Shown: positions 25,011 to 31,735 of the stretch, one piece after another
Position numbering within the stretch: position 1 is the stretch's first letter
Layout: each line of letters opens with the position of its first letter
Program-made: the position numbers and the translations under genes
DNA from: a bacterium
GTDB taxonomy: Bacteria; Patescibacteriota; Patescibacteriia; Patescibacteriales; XYC2-FULL-47-12
Direction: 5' to 3'
Length of the DNA stretch: 43,048 bases
Assembly: GCA_030698385.1 (NCBI GenBank)
Contig: JAUYLZ010000019.1
Coordinates: forward strand, 1 to 43,048
Notes under the pieces: generated by a model
The model's database searches: none
What the model saw: only the letters and a program-made list of their open reading frames with translations
Told to the model about the DNA's origin: nothing

Positions 25011-26175
25011 GAAACCCGTCCTCCACAGAGGACATATCCTCCTTTCCATAATCACTCAGATCACGGGGTGTCTTGGATCGGCGATTCGGCATCGTGCTGG
25101 GACGACGGGGACTGCGTGAAAGCTGCACTCGTAGTGTCGGTAGTGATCCGGTTCGGAAAGCTTCGTTGTACGCGTTATTGGCGCTTGGACATAATCCTCG
25201 TAATGTCATCCGCGTAGCAGTGGGTTTGATATTATCGCGTAACCACTGCAGATTGGACTGATCACTTGGATTAATCTCATTTGTTTGTTTAACTGCAAAA
25301 TATACCACCTGACGCACTTCAGTAGGCACTTTATTCCAATTAATACGGCCGATTCCCATGCCATTCTTCTGAAGCGGTCGAGACGAATCTAATGGATCAG
25401 CGTCATAAATTGACTGAGCGTCTACACCGACTTTGACGATTTCATAAGGATTACCTTCTGCGTCATTAAATACACCATCTTTCATGGACTCAAAACCTTC
25501 GTCCAAATTCATGGCATACTCCGCTGTTAAGGCGTGATTAACAGAGCCATCACTATTGATGACAACTATCGGCACCCCCAGACTTCTTTCGAGCTGCCCC
25601 ATAATCATGTAGGAAATATCCCTACGCTTTGGATTATAACCAGCGACTATCTGCGGTATCGGCATCATGCCACTGAAATTCATGCCTTCCATGCCTACGC
25701 CGCTACCCAATTGGCCCATCAACAGCATCATAAGCATGCTTGGATCCATTCCCATCTGAGTGGCAAAACTACTTACCTGCGCCGATGTTGGTTGCTTGCC
25801 TTCCGGAATCTCTGCATTGGCATCTTCTTCAGCTGCCGGTGATAAGATTGGCGACGGCGGAGGGGTTACTACTGGAGCAAACGCTGCTTCAATCTTCTTT
25901 GCCGGTATTAGCTTGCATCCGGTAATTTTTTGTACTTCACCTGCATCCAACATTGCCATATCATTGGCTACTTGCACTCCTTCGGCCTCAAGCTTAACAA
26001 CTTGTTCTTCGGTTAACCCCAATGACTGCAATTTTGCTTTCAGTGTTGCGTCCATAGTGCTTACACTCTCCTTTTTTTCATTTTTTATTTCCGTGGATTC
26101 TTCCACTGGCTCTGAGGTGATTTCCAGTGTTTCAATTATTACTTCTTCCGATTTTTTTGCTTCATCTGATGACAT
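25003..26175 (-). CDS. Unknown 390-residue protein of the hammerhead-flanked cassette
   Basis: An acidic, low-complexity N-terminus (about 1-40) precedes a helical part at about 42-95 (LKAKLQSLGLTEEQVVKLEAEG...GCKLIPAKKIEAAF) that resembles a helix-hairpin-helix or SAM-like unit. A Pro-rich linker and a Met/Gly-rich stretch (GMDPSMLMMLLMGQLGSGVGM) follow. A middle domain (about 180-290) holds VPIVVINSDGSVNHAL. The RINWNK domain (about 295-345) and an Arg/Ser/Pro-rich basic tail complete it. The family is not recognised. The layout of ordered domains with disordered linkers suggests a scaffold or nucleic-acid-binding protein. AAGGAG precedes the ATG. Confidence 0.8.
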   Translation of the reverse strand: MSSDEAKKSEEVIIETLEITSEPVEESTEIKNEKKESVSTMDATLKAKLQSLGLTEEQVVKLEAEGVQVANDMAMLDAGEVQKITGCKLIPAKKIEAAFAPVVTPPPSPILSPAAEEDANAEIPEGKQPTSAQVSSFATQMGMDPSMLMMLLMGQLGSGVGMEGMNFSGMMPIPQIVAGYNPKRRDISYMIMGQLERSLGVPIVVINSDGSVNHALTAEYAMNLDEGFESMKDGVFNDAEGNPYEIVKVGVDAQSIYDADPLDSSRPLQKNGMGIGRINWNKVPTEVRQVVYFAVKQTNEINPSDQSNLQWLRDNIKPTATRMTLRGLCPSANNAYNEAFRTGSLPTLRVQLSRSPRRPSTMPNRRSKTPRDLSDYGKEDMSSVEDGFRG

Positions 26176-26260
26176 GATCTTCTCCTTTGCTTTTTTTTGC
26201 TGTGATGAACTGATTAATATAATAATCAGCTATGAAAATGTAAAACATGATTAAAATTTT

Positions 26261-26267
26261 AAAGAAC
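26261..26267 (-). promoter_or_regulatory. boxA-like element downstream of hammerhead copy B
   Basis: Minus strand CTGTTCTTTAAAATT, starting 5 bases after stem III of the ribozyme and 86 bases before the 390-residue gene. Confidence 0.5.
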
Positions 26268-26271
26268 AGCT

Positions 26272-26324
26272 TCCCTTTCGTCCTTAGCAGGACTCATCAG
26301 TACGGCTTAGTATCCGTAGAGGGA
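26272..26324 (-). ncRNA. Hammerhead ribozyme, copy B (complete consensus core)
   Basis: On the minus strand, stem III is UCCCU/AGGGA, the cleavage triplet CUC (cut between 26319 and 26318), and stem I UACGG-AUACUAAG-CCGUA. The core CUGAUGA is intact, with stem II GUCC-UGCUAA-GGAC and GAAA. All invariant core bases are present, including G10.1-C11.1 and A15.1-U16.1. It is type III (open at stem III). A 9-bp hairpin UUGAGCAGA...UCUGCUCAA lies immediately 5'. Stem I and II loops (8 and 6 nt) could make the tertiary contact natural hammerheads use. Confidence 0.88.
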
Positions 26325-26358
26325 TTGAGCAGACTCACTTTTAAGTAAATCTGCTCAA
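26325..26358 (-). repeat. Hairpin abutting hammerhead copy B
   Basis: TTGAGCAGA...TCTGCTCAA on the minus strand directly precedes the ribozyme. It would form the 3' end of the upstream cleavage product and could protect that mRNA. Confidence 0.7.
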
Positions 26359-26373
26359 AATAAGAATATGTTT

Positions 26374-27756
26374 TTAGAGAGAGACCTCTATGCGGTCTCG
26401 TTCGGTGTGGCCAAATGAAATGACTTTGATTGGCACGGCCAACTTTTCTTGAATAATCTTAAGATACTCAAGACGGTTGCGAGGCACTTCAGCCAAAACC
26501 GGCCGACAATCGTTTAACAATGTGCCAAGCGTTTGCTGGCGTTCCAACTGCGCTTGGTCTTTGCTGTTGGGATTAACAATAATGTTGGTAATGAGGTCGT
26601 TTTCCATGATGAAAAATTTTCTCAAAACTTCACTGCTCGCCGATCCGACATATCGGTAGCGGTCGCATACCTGCCACTTTTCTAATAGCCGTAAATTATC
26701 CATACAACCAATAACCAAACCGTTCAAACGATTTGAACCGCCACAGGCAGTAATCGCGTACCGCAACGCTACAAAATCTAAATGTCCGACGCGAAACCTG
26801 CCCTGCCACTTGTGCGTGCCGTTGTGCCGATCAGGCAGCTGATCGCTCAATCCCGAATCTTCGGTTACAAATGGACCGGCTCCATGACGCGTGCAGTAGG
26901 CACGAGTGATGCCATAGCACTCGACCTCTCCAACATACCCATGGTGTTTTAGCAACTCATCAACCGCACTGGGCATCGGTTGCGCTTTAGTGGTATACGG
27001 ATGAAATCCGTACCAGCGATCCAGTAATACCCCTTGAGATGGCTCAAAAACTACCACACCTTTTCTTTGTAATATACCACCAAGGTATGAGCCATCTACG
27101 ATTTGAATCACATCAGCCATGTAGTTAAATTCTGAAGCCGCCCACGCTACAATTTTTCCATTGCGCAGTAATGCGGCTTCATTTGCCACCTCGGGAGGTA
27201 GCTCGTGAATACGATCAATTATTTCAGCGAGCTCTTGCAACTTTCGTTCACGAATAGCTTGCAGCTTATCAATGAGTTGCGGTGTGCCGATGTCTTTTGC
27301 CCAAACGGCGGTCTCGCTGAATAGCTCGCTATCCAGTACTGCCTCGCCAACGCCGATACCGACGGTGCCGTGACGATTTTTGCCGCGGGCGTACTCTTTG
27401 AGACGGTTAGCAATTGCCTGCCACGGTGTGATTACTAGGGCATTTTCATCAATCGTAGTTCGTGCGAAGATGTCGTCAATGCCCAGATCTTGAAGCGCTC
27501 GGCCTTCATTGAGAATGGCGTAGGGGTCAACTATCATGTTGCTCGAAAGGTGCGTTGCCGCTCCGGCGAGCGTGCCGCTCCCAAAATGAGAAAAGGTGTG
27601 CTCTTTGCCATTGCCAGTGATAACACTATGCAATGCCTGCGGACCGCCAGTTCGTACAACAGTATGAACATTGTACTTTTGACATGCCCAGTGCGTTGTC
27701 GCTCCCTTGGTTTCATCGCCATACACCAAACCGGCATATACTATCACTTTTAACAT
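26374..27756 (-). CDS. Adenylosuccinate synthetase (PurA) paralogue
   Basis: PurA joins IMP and aspartate using GTP. Here the P-loop-like start is YGDETKGATTHW (G13-D14-E15-T16-K17-G18, canonically GDEGKG). The catalytic Asp and the GGPQALHS His are kept. SGTLAGAATHLSSNMIVDP, RHGTVGIGVGEA, FEPSQGVLLDRWYGFHPYTT and the WQGRFRVGHLDFVALRYA region align with PurA blocks. Many positions around IMP and GTP differ, so substrate may have changed. The ATG at 27756 (7 bases from GGAG) is preferred over 27768. It sits among NAD, VWA and kinase-like genes, not purine genes, and is followed by hammerhead B. Confidence 0.85.
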   Translation of the reverse strand: MLKVIVYAGLVYGDETKGATTHWACQKYNVHTVVRTGGPQALHSVITGNGKEHTFSHFGSGTLAGAATHLSSNMIVDPYAILNEGRALQDLGIDDIFARTTIDENALVITPWQAIANRLKEYARGKNRHGTVGIGVGEAVLDSELFSETAVWAKDIGTPQLIDKLQAIRERKLQELAEIIDRIHELPPEVANEAALLRNGKIVAWAASEFNYMADVIQIVDGSYLGGILQRKGVVVFEPSQGVLLDRWYGFHPYTTKAQPMPSAVDELLKHHGYVGEVECYGITRAYCTRHGAGPFVTEDSGLSDQLPDRHNGTHKWQGRFRVGHLDFVALRYAITACGGSNRLNGLVIGCMDNLRLLEKWQVCDRYRYVGSASSEVLRKFFIMENDLITNIIVNPNSKDQAQLERQQTLGTLLNDCRPVLAEVPRNRLEYLKIIQEKLAVPIKVISFGHTERDRIEVSL

Positions 27757-27778
27757 CTTCTTCTCCATTTCTGAAAGT

Positions 27779-27814
27779 GAGAATGAGTAGTGTAAAATAC
27801 ACCACTCACTCTCA
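27779..27814 (-). repeat. Long intercistronic hairpin between VWA and PurA-like genes
   Basis: GAGAGTGAGTGGTGTA-TTT-TACACTACTCATTCTC on the minus strand, a roughly 15-bp stem with no T-tract. It is another of the hairpins that separate genes in this cluster. Confidence 0.65.
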
Positions 27815-27820
27815 TACCTG

Positions 27821-28930
27821 TTACAGTTGCCAGTCGATCTCTTCTGATGCTGATACAGAGACTGCTGACGCTAAGGAACTTTCATCATCACCGGCATTAT
27901 GATCAATGGGCCAAACATCCTCTCGTGAAGCAAATAGCGATCCAGCCCGTGGCAGCTTTTTAAAATTCGGCAGATCAGCCTGCGCGCGCAACGGAATATT
28001 GCTAACCGCACGGACTATTTGCCGCGCTTTTTCCTTTTTGGTGCTGGCTACTTCACATAAAAAATCAGCCGCGTTCTGCAAATCAAAAATACCTTCGGTA
28101 AGCCCAATAATGACCGCTTGGACTTGTGCTAAATCTTCGGTATGTGGTAATAGTACCGTACGCTCTTTACCAAAAATTTTAGCCCAGTAGTCAGTAATAT
28201 AACCTGAACCACCTACTTGCAAGAAAAAAGCGTGCCATTTGCTGAGGACTGTTTTGCCTAATGTTCTTACCGGTATATCTGATTGCGGCATATCGACATC
28301 GCCAAAAATTTTCCTCGCGTCACTCACTGTCAATTGTTCACGACCGATTTCATCACCAACAATAAAGTAATAACCTTTTAAGCTATACTTCACAATACTG
28401 GTTTTCACTCGAAAAGCCGCGGCGTAGAGGCTAATCTGATAATCCTCTGTATTATCTCCGCCTTGGCTCTCTGGAACTAACAGTTGCATTTGTTTTTCCA
28501 CTTCATTATCCGGTTCAAATTCAGATATCTGAAAGGGAAAATTATCTGCAATATCTTGAATTACGCTCGTGCAAATCTGTGTATGGTATCTGTTACGTAA
28601 TACTGCCCGCTCATCTAGTACGAGCAGTTTTAAAAGATCAGGCAAAACTGAAAATGCAATGTTCACATTATCTCCCATTGATCCCGTGGTATCCAAACCG
28701 GTCATAACCGGCATGGCTATATTTTCTTTTAACAAAAACTTATTTCCTTTTGGAACTAATAAGTTGTTTGACTCGCGGTAACCGTCATGGGTCTTGGGAT
28801 CAACTAGTGAATCCAATCCTTTGCCCTGCTTGGCCCGCTGTTCGCCTTTGTATGTTGCTGAACCTTCTCTTTTAACCTCTGAATGTGTTGATTCATACGA
28901 TCTTGATGACCATGCTCCTTTGTCTCGCAT
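27821..28930 (-). CDS. VWA-domain protein
   Basis: A von Willebrand A-like fold is indicated by TGLDTTGSMGDN (D80-T-T-G-S84), a MIDAS metal-binding motif. A Thr/acidic segment (SQGGDNTEDYQISLYAAAF) is the probable second MIDAS loop, and YFIVGDEIG the third strand. The N-terminal 60 residues are basic and Ser-rich; the C-terminus has a Lys/Arg helical part. VWA proteins usually scaffold complexes or work with ATPases; here the neighbours are a kinase-like protein and a PurA paralogue. AAGGAG precedes the ATG. Confidence 0.82.
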   Translation of the reverse strand: MRDKGAWSSRSYESTHSEVKREGSATYKGEQRAKQGKGLDSLVDPKTHDGYRESNNLLVPKGNKFLLKENIAMPVMTGLDTTGSMGDNVNIAFSVLPDLLKLLVLDERAVLRNRYHTQICTSVIQDIADNFPFQISEFEPDNEVEKQMQLLVPESQGGDNTEDYQISLYAAAFRVKTSIVKYSLKGYYFIVGDEIGREQLTVSDARKIFGDVDMPQSDIPVRTLGKTVLSKWHAFFLQVGGSGYITDYWAKIFGKERTVLLPHTEDLAQVQAVIIGLTEGIFDLQNAADFLCEVASTKKEKARQIVRAVSNIPLRAQADLPNFKKLPRAGSLFASREDVWPIDHNAGDDESSLASAVSVSASEEIDWQL

Positions 28931-28976
28931 AATACCTTCTCCTTTTTAATTTATTTGGCGGGTTGCCTTTTTTTGA

Positions 28977-29873
28977 TTAACGAGCAAAGCTCGTGAATGG
29001 GTGAAAACCTCTGGGCAACATCTCCCAGATCATTTGATAGAATTGTTCTTTGGCCATGGCGGCATTACTGATTTGACCTTGCGCCAAGCGCCAGACAAAT
29101 TCTTCAAAACGACTATCTGTAAGCTGATCACTCTCGGGTAATGATCCATTACCCAAGTTGCCATTCATAATTTGGATAGCGGCCAACGCTGCCCGGGCGA
29201 TTTCTTGAGAACTAGTAATACCATTCATTTCTGTATTAATAGTTGCCCGCGTCCAGTCAAAAATGATAAGCCCATGCCAGTCTTTCTCAATCAAGATATT
29301 GCTCGGTGCAATGAGCTCGTTGCTAATGCCTTGATCATGCACGAAAGCTAACGTCTTGAGCGTCTTGCCCAAAATCCAAGCGGCCGTACGCGGGTCAACA
29401 TACACCCGTTCTTTTTCCCACAAGCTGGAAAGTGAAGTAAGCTGACCAAAACTTTCAATAACTGCGGGAAAACCAAGAATGCTAACGCGCCGGTTATTTT
29501 GTTGTTCGGAAATAAAACTTTCCACTAGCTCAGGAAAAAAATAATGATAATTGAGAGGCTTGTCATCTTTATTTTTCCCCTCAACTTCCAGCGCCTTTTC
29601 CCGTAGCAATTTCAAAACGAAAGACTCGCGATCCAACATTGGATTATTCTCCGAATTAGCGGCAATCTTTAAAATACCTAACTGACCGCTGGGCAACACG
29701 CACTGATAAAGTGTGAACCGTTCGGAACTGCCAAGCTTATCAACCAACTGATATTTTTTGCCGCTCGGACTAGTGATAGCTCCTTGCATTTTCAGCTGAC
29801 GGACTGGCGGCAGCGCGCTTGCGGCCCCCAAAACGAATCCAGTCAGCCATTCGGTAGGTGATATATCTTTCAT
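28977..29873 (-). CDS. Protein-kinase-fold protein, probably a pseudokinase
   Basis: The order of kinase elements is present: YQLVDKLGSSERFTLY (glycine-loop region), ILKIA with K69, and DRESFVLKLL with E83 in the C-helix. Next comes FVHDQGISNELIAPSNILIE, equivalent to the catalytic loop, then IIFDW with D206 in place of DFG. In the catalytic loop the HGDLKPSN pattern reads NELIAPSN, so the catalytic Asp is Leu187 and the Lys is Ala189. Phosphotransfer by the usual route is therefore unlikely; a nucleotide sensor or another transfer reaction (as in SelO-type AMPylases) is possible. It is the first large gene after the NAD-cluster promoter. Confidence 0.78.
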   Translation of the reverse strand: MKDISPTEWLTGFVLGAASALPPVRQLKMQGAITSPSGKKYQLVDKLGSSERFTLYQCVLPSGQLGILKIAANSENNPMLDRESFVLKLLREKALEVEGKNKDDKPLNYHYFFPELVESFISEQQNNRRVSILGFPAVIESFGQLTSLSSLWEKERVYVDPRTAAWILGKTLKTLAFVHDQGISNELIAPSNILIEKDWHGLIIFDWTRATINTEMNGITSSQEIARAALAAIQIMNGNLGNGSLPESDQLTDSRFEEFVWRLAQGQISNAAMAKEQFYQMIWEMLPRGFHPFTSFAR

Positions 29874-29886
29874 TGTTTTCTCCTTT

Positions 29887-29994
29887 CTATCTTTTTTCTC
29901 TAAAACATATTGTAAAGAACAGTCTAAGACTTTTTGTCTCTGTGCCAGAAGTAATAGTTATTACCTGCGCCACAGAGATAAAAAATGCGCTCAT
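29887..29994 (-). CDS. Possible 35-residue leader peptide
   Basis: ATG at 29994 has AAAGGAG 6 bases upstream, as good as any gene here, and the frame stays open 35 codons until 14 bases before the kinase-like gene. It spans a long hairpin (TCTCTGTG...CACAGAGA) and a boxA-like site. The sequence begins MSAFFISVAQVITITSG and resembles nothing known. It may be a regulatory leader ORF or a tiny membrane peptide. Confidence 0.4.
   Translation of the reverse strand: MSAFFISVAQVITITSGTETKSLRLFFTICFREKR
29914..29923 (-). promoter_or_regulatory. boxA-like element upstream of the kinase-like gene
   Basis: Minus strand CTGTTCTTTACAATAT, after the hairpin at about 29938-29980 and 40 bases before the ATG. 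It is nearly identical to the site before nadE. Confidence 0.55.
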
Positions 29995-30055
29995 TTTTAC
30001 TTCTCCTTTACCATGTCCAAACTTATTTGTCAGAGTTTTCTCTTTTTTTACTGCT

Positions 30056-30062
30056 AAAGAAC
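30056..30062 (-). promoter_or_regulatory. boxA-like element in the early leader
   Basis: Minus strand GCGTTCTTTAGCA, about 30 bases downstream of the predicted start site, followed by a small AGAG-AAAA-CTCT hairpin. This spacing resembles rrn leader nut-like sites. Confidence 0.5.
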
Positions 30063-30100
30063 GCTTTTTTAGGCTAAAATTATATCTATTTTGATTTCAA

Positions 30101-30129
30101 ATCTTAGCACTTTAACGAAAATTTGTCAA
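30101..30129 (-). promoter_or_regulatory. Main promoter of the kinase/VWA/PurA-like operon
   Basis: On the minus strand, TTGACA, a 17-base spacer and TAAGAT. Confidence 0.85.
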
Positions 30130-30241
30130 TATTTACAATGACTCTTTTTTATCTAAATTTTATACTAACATTAGTACTAAACTAGCTAAATAGTTCGTGT
30201 ATTTTTCACATTCTTATTTACTGCTACTTTTTTCTTTTTTA

Positions 30242-30256
30242 GTGTATTTTTTACAC
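30242..30256. promoter_or_regulatory. Putative NrtR operator
   Basis: GTGTATTTTTTACAC (arms GTGTA and TACAC, 5-base spacer) has the same arms and spacing as the site overlapping the nrtR start region. A weaker copy, GTGTATTTTTCACA, lies at 30197-30210. It is about 110 bases upstream of the promoter at 30101-30129. Confidence 0.55.
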
Positions 30257-30281
30257 TATCAAATAAGAAAAAATTTTGGTA

Positions 30282-30959
30282 TTACAAAATTTGAATATTT
30301 TCCAGCTGTTTCTTGATAAATGTATATAATTCCGGCGGTCTGTTTGGCGATCCTAACTGTTGTTTTCCGGTATTTTTTATTAAATTAAGGGATAATATCT
30401 TTTTCCGAAAATTCCGTTTATCAAACTTTTTACCTAAAATCAACTCATATATCTTCTGCAGTTCAGACAAGCTGAATTCGTCCGGCAATAAGCTAAAAAC
30501 AATATTGGTGTAGGTTAATTTTGCCCGCAGACGCTCTATTGCCAGTTTGACTATCTTTTTGTGATCATAGGCCAACTTTGGCAAATCATTGACTTGAAAC
30601 CATCGCACATCAGCGTACTCTGCCGTAGTTTTTAAACTAACATTGGCGCTTGGAATCAGGGCAAAATAAGCCACCGACACTACCCGGCCGAAGGGATCGC
30701 GGTCAACTTCGCCAAAGGTATAGAGCTGTTCCAGATAAACGTTTTTTACGCCGGCTTTGTTCATTAAATGCCGTTTGGCGGCAACATCAACCGATTCGTC
30801 GCCCAAAACCAAGCCTCCCGGAACCGCCCACCTGTCGGCAAACGGCTTTTTTTTCATCTTTATCAGCAAGACCCGCAACTCGTTGTTTTGAATGGTAAAA
30901 ATAACCGTGTCGGTGGCAATGACGGCGAACTCGTATGCTGGTTGTATTTGGTTGTTCAT
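30282..30959 (-). CDS. nrtR: NrtR-type Nudix-related transcriptional repressor of NAD genes
   Basis: The N-terminal domain (about residues 1-140) is Nudix-like. Its Nudix box is degraded (GLVLGDESVDVAAKRHLMNKAGV: RHL for REU and NKA for xEE), as in NrtR regulators that bind rather than cleave ADP-ribose. The C-terminal part (SLSELQKIYELILGKKFDKRNFRKKILSL) is the NrtR winged helix. The length of 225 is typical. I chose ATG 30959; further upstream residues would cover the promoter and operator. No Shine-Dalgarno sequence. ADP-ribose is the known inducer in studied members. It sits beside an NAD salvage locus, which supports the assignment. Confidence 0.88.
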   Translation of the reverse strand: MNNQIQPAYEFAVIATDTVIFTIQNNELRVLLIKMKKKPFADRWAVPGGLVLGDESVDVAAKRHLMNKAGVKNVYLEQLYTFGEVDRDPFGRVVSVAYFALIPSANVSLKTTAEYADVRWFQVNDLPKLAYDHKKIVKLAIERLRAKLTYTNIVFSLLPDEFSLSELQKIYELILGKKFDKRNFRKKILSLNLIKNTGKQQLGSPNRPPELYTFIKKQLENIQIL

Positions 30960-30970
30960 ATTATTAGTTA

Positions 30971-30985
30971 GTGTAAGATATACAC
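30971..30985. promoter_or_regulatory. Putative NrtR operator at its own promoter
   Basis: GTGTAAGATATACAC lies immediately downstream of the -10 (TAATAT) of the nrtR promoter, positioned to block transcription start. Confidence 0.65.
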
Positions 30986-31013
30986 ATATTACCATGCTTA
31001 AAATTCCTGTCAA
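30986..31013 (-). promoter_or_regulatory. nrtR promoter
   Basis: On the minus strand, TTGACA, a 16-base spacer and TAATAT. Confidence 0.75.
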
Positions 31014-31032
31014 TCCCCTGACTTTTCCACAA

Positions 31033-31063
31033 GAAAAAACCGAGAAAACAGTGCGTTTCTCGG
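31033..31063 (-). terminator. Terminator of the receiver-domain operon
   Basis: CCGAGAAA...TTTCTCGG (minus strand CCGAGAAACGC...TTTTCTCGG) followed by TTTTTTCTT. Confidence 0.85.
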
Positions 31064-31097
31064 CTTTTAGTTTCATATAAGGAACGTCAAAAAAAAA

Positions 31098-31661
31098 TTA
31101 AGAACAATTTTTTGCGGCAATGCTTGGATGTGGAAATACATTAGGGAAAAAATTAGAGAATTTGATAGCCATCCCCCAGTCTTTAATAGTAACTGATGGA
31201 TCATCCTTCTCTTGGACAAGCATCTGTGTGTCCTCATCCCAAGAGCCATCCAAGTAAACATACCTGGCTTCAACATAGACAATCTTCCGTTTCCTATCTT
31301 CTGGATATGGGCCTAAGCCATTATTGATTAAGTCAAGCAGGGCACAAATCCAATCTGTATGGTGGTTGGCGTCGGTGCAAATAACGCATGGCATCTCGCG
31401 GTTGATCGCTTTAATCGCGAAGACAAGACCGGCGGGCAGTTGATTGTCTGGAGAATTTTCATAACGCCGACTCATCGCTCCCTCAAACGACCCCAAGGGT
31501 AAAAATAAATCAGTGAGTACTACATCAAAACTCTGTGTTTTATCACTTAATACATCATACGCCGCTTGTATGTTATCACAAATTGTAAGCTCATGATCCG
31601 CCAATGTCAGACGAGCGGAGGCGATATTTCGGGGACTGTCTTCAATAACTAAAATTTTCAT
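31098..31661 (-). CDS. Receiver-domain (response-regulator-like) protein
   Basis: The first 60 residues show a receiver pattern: MKILVIEDSPRN with E7-D8 of the acid pocket, and FDVVLTDLFLP with D51 as the phosphoacceptor. ATG 31661 follows AAGGAGAAAG, so residues upstream of it in the frame are excluded. After beta-3 the protein departs from the classical fold: a 20-residue insertion (GSFEGAMSRRYENSPDNQLPAG), then AINREMPCVICTDANHHTDW, then a unique C-terminal part. No DNA-binding domain and no histidine kinase are seen nearby. It is the third gene of the SAM-riboswitch operon. Confidence 0.8.
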   Translation of the reverse strand: MKILVIEDSPRNIASARLTLADHELTICDNIQAAYDVLSDKTQSFDVVLTDLFLPLGSFEGAMSRRYENSPDNQLPAGLVFAIKAINREMPCVICTDANHHTDWICALLDLINNGLGPYPEDRKRKIVYVEARYVYLDGSWDEDTQMLVQEKDDPSVTIKDWGMAIKFSNFFPNVFPHPSIAAKNCS

Positions 31662-31735
31662 CTTCTTTCTCCTTTTCTTTTTTTTATTTGTAGCACATGC
31701 GTTATTCTCATTATTTTCACTACTAATCAACTAAA

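Noticed and set aside
24491..26324. Viroid-like or retrozyme element
   Set aside because: The segment between the ribozymes codes for two proteins with bacterial ribosome binding sites and there are no long terminal repeats or reverse transcriptase signatures.
26374..27756. PurZ (2-aminoadenylosuccinate synthetase) of Z-genome phages
   Set aside because: The catalytic Asp of the PurA motif is kept (GDE), no DatZ/DUF550/DpoZ-type partner genes are present, so Z-DNA synthesis is not supported.
27779..27814. NrtR operator (GTGTA...TACAC) between the VWA and PurA-like genes
   Set aside because: The spacer is 3 rather than 5 bases and the motif is only the tip of a longer hairpin, so it is better explained as RNA structure.
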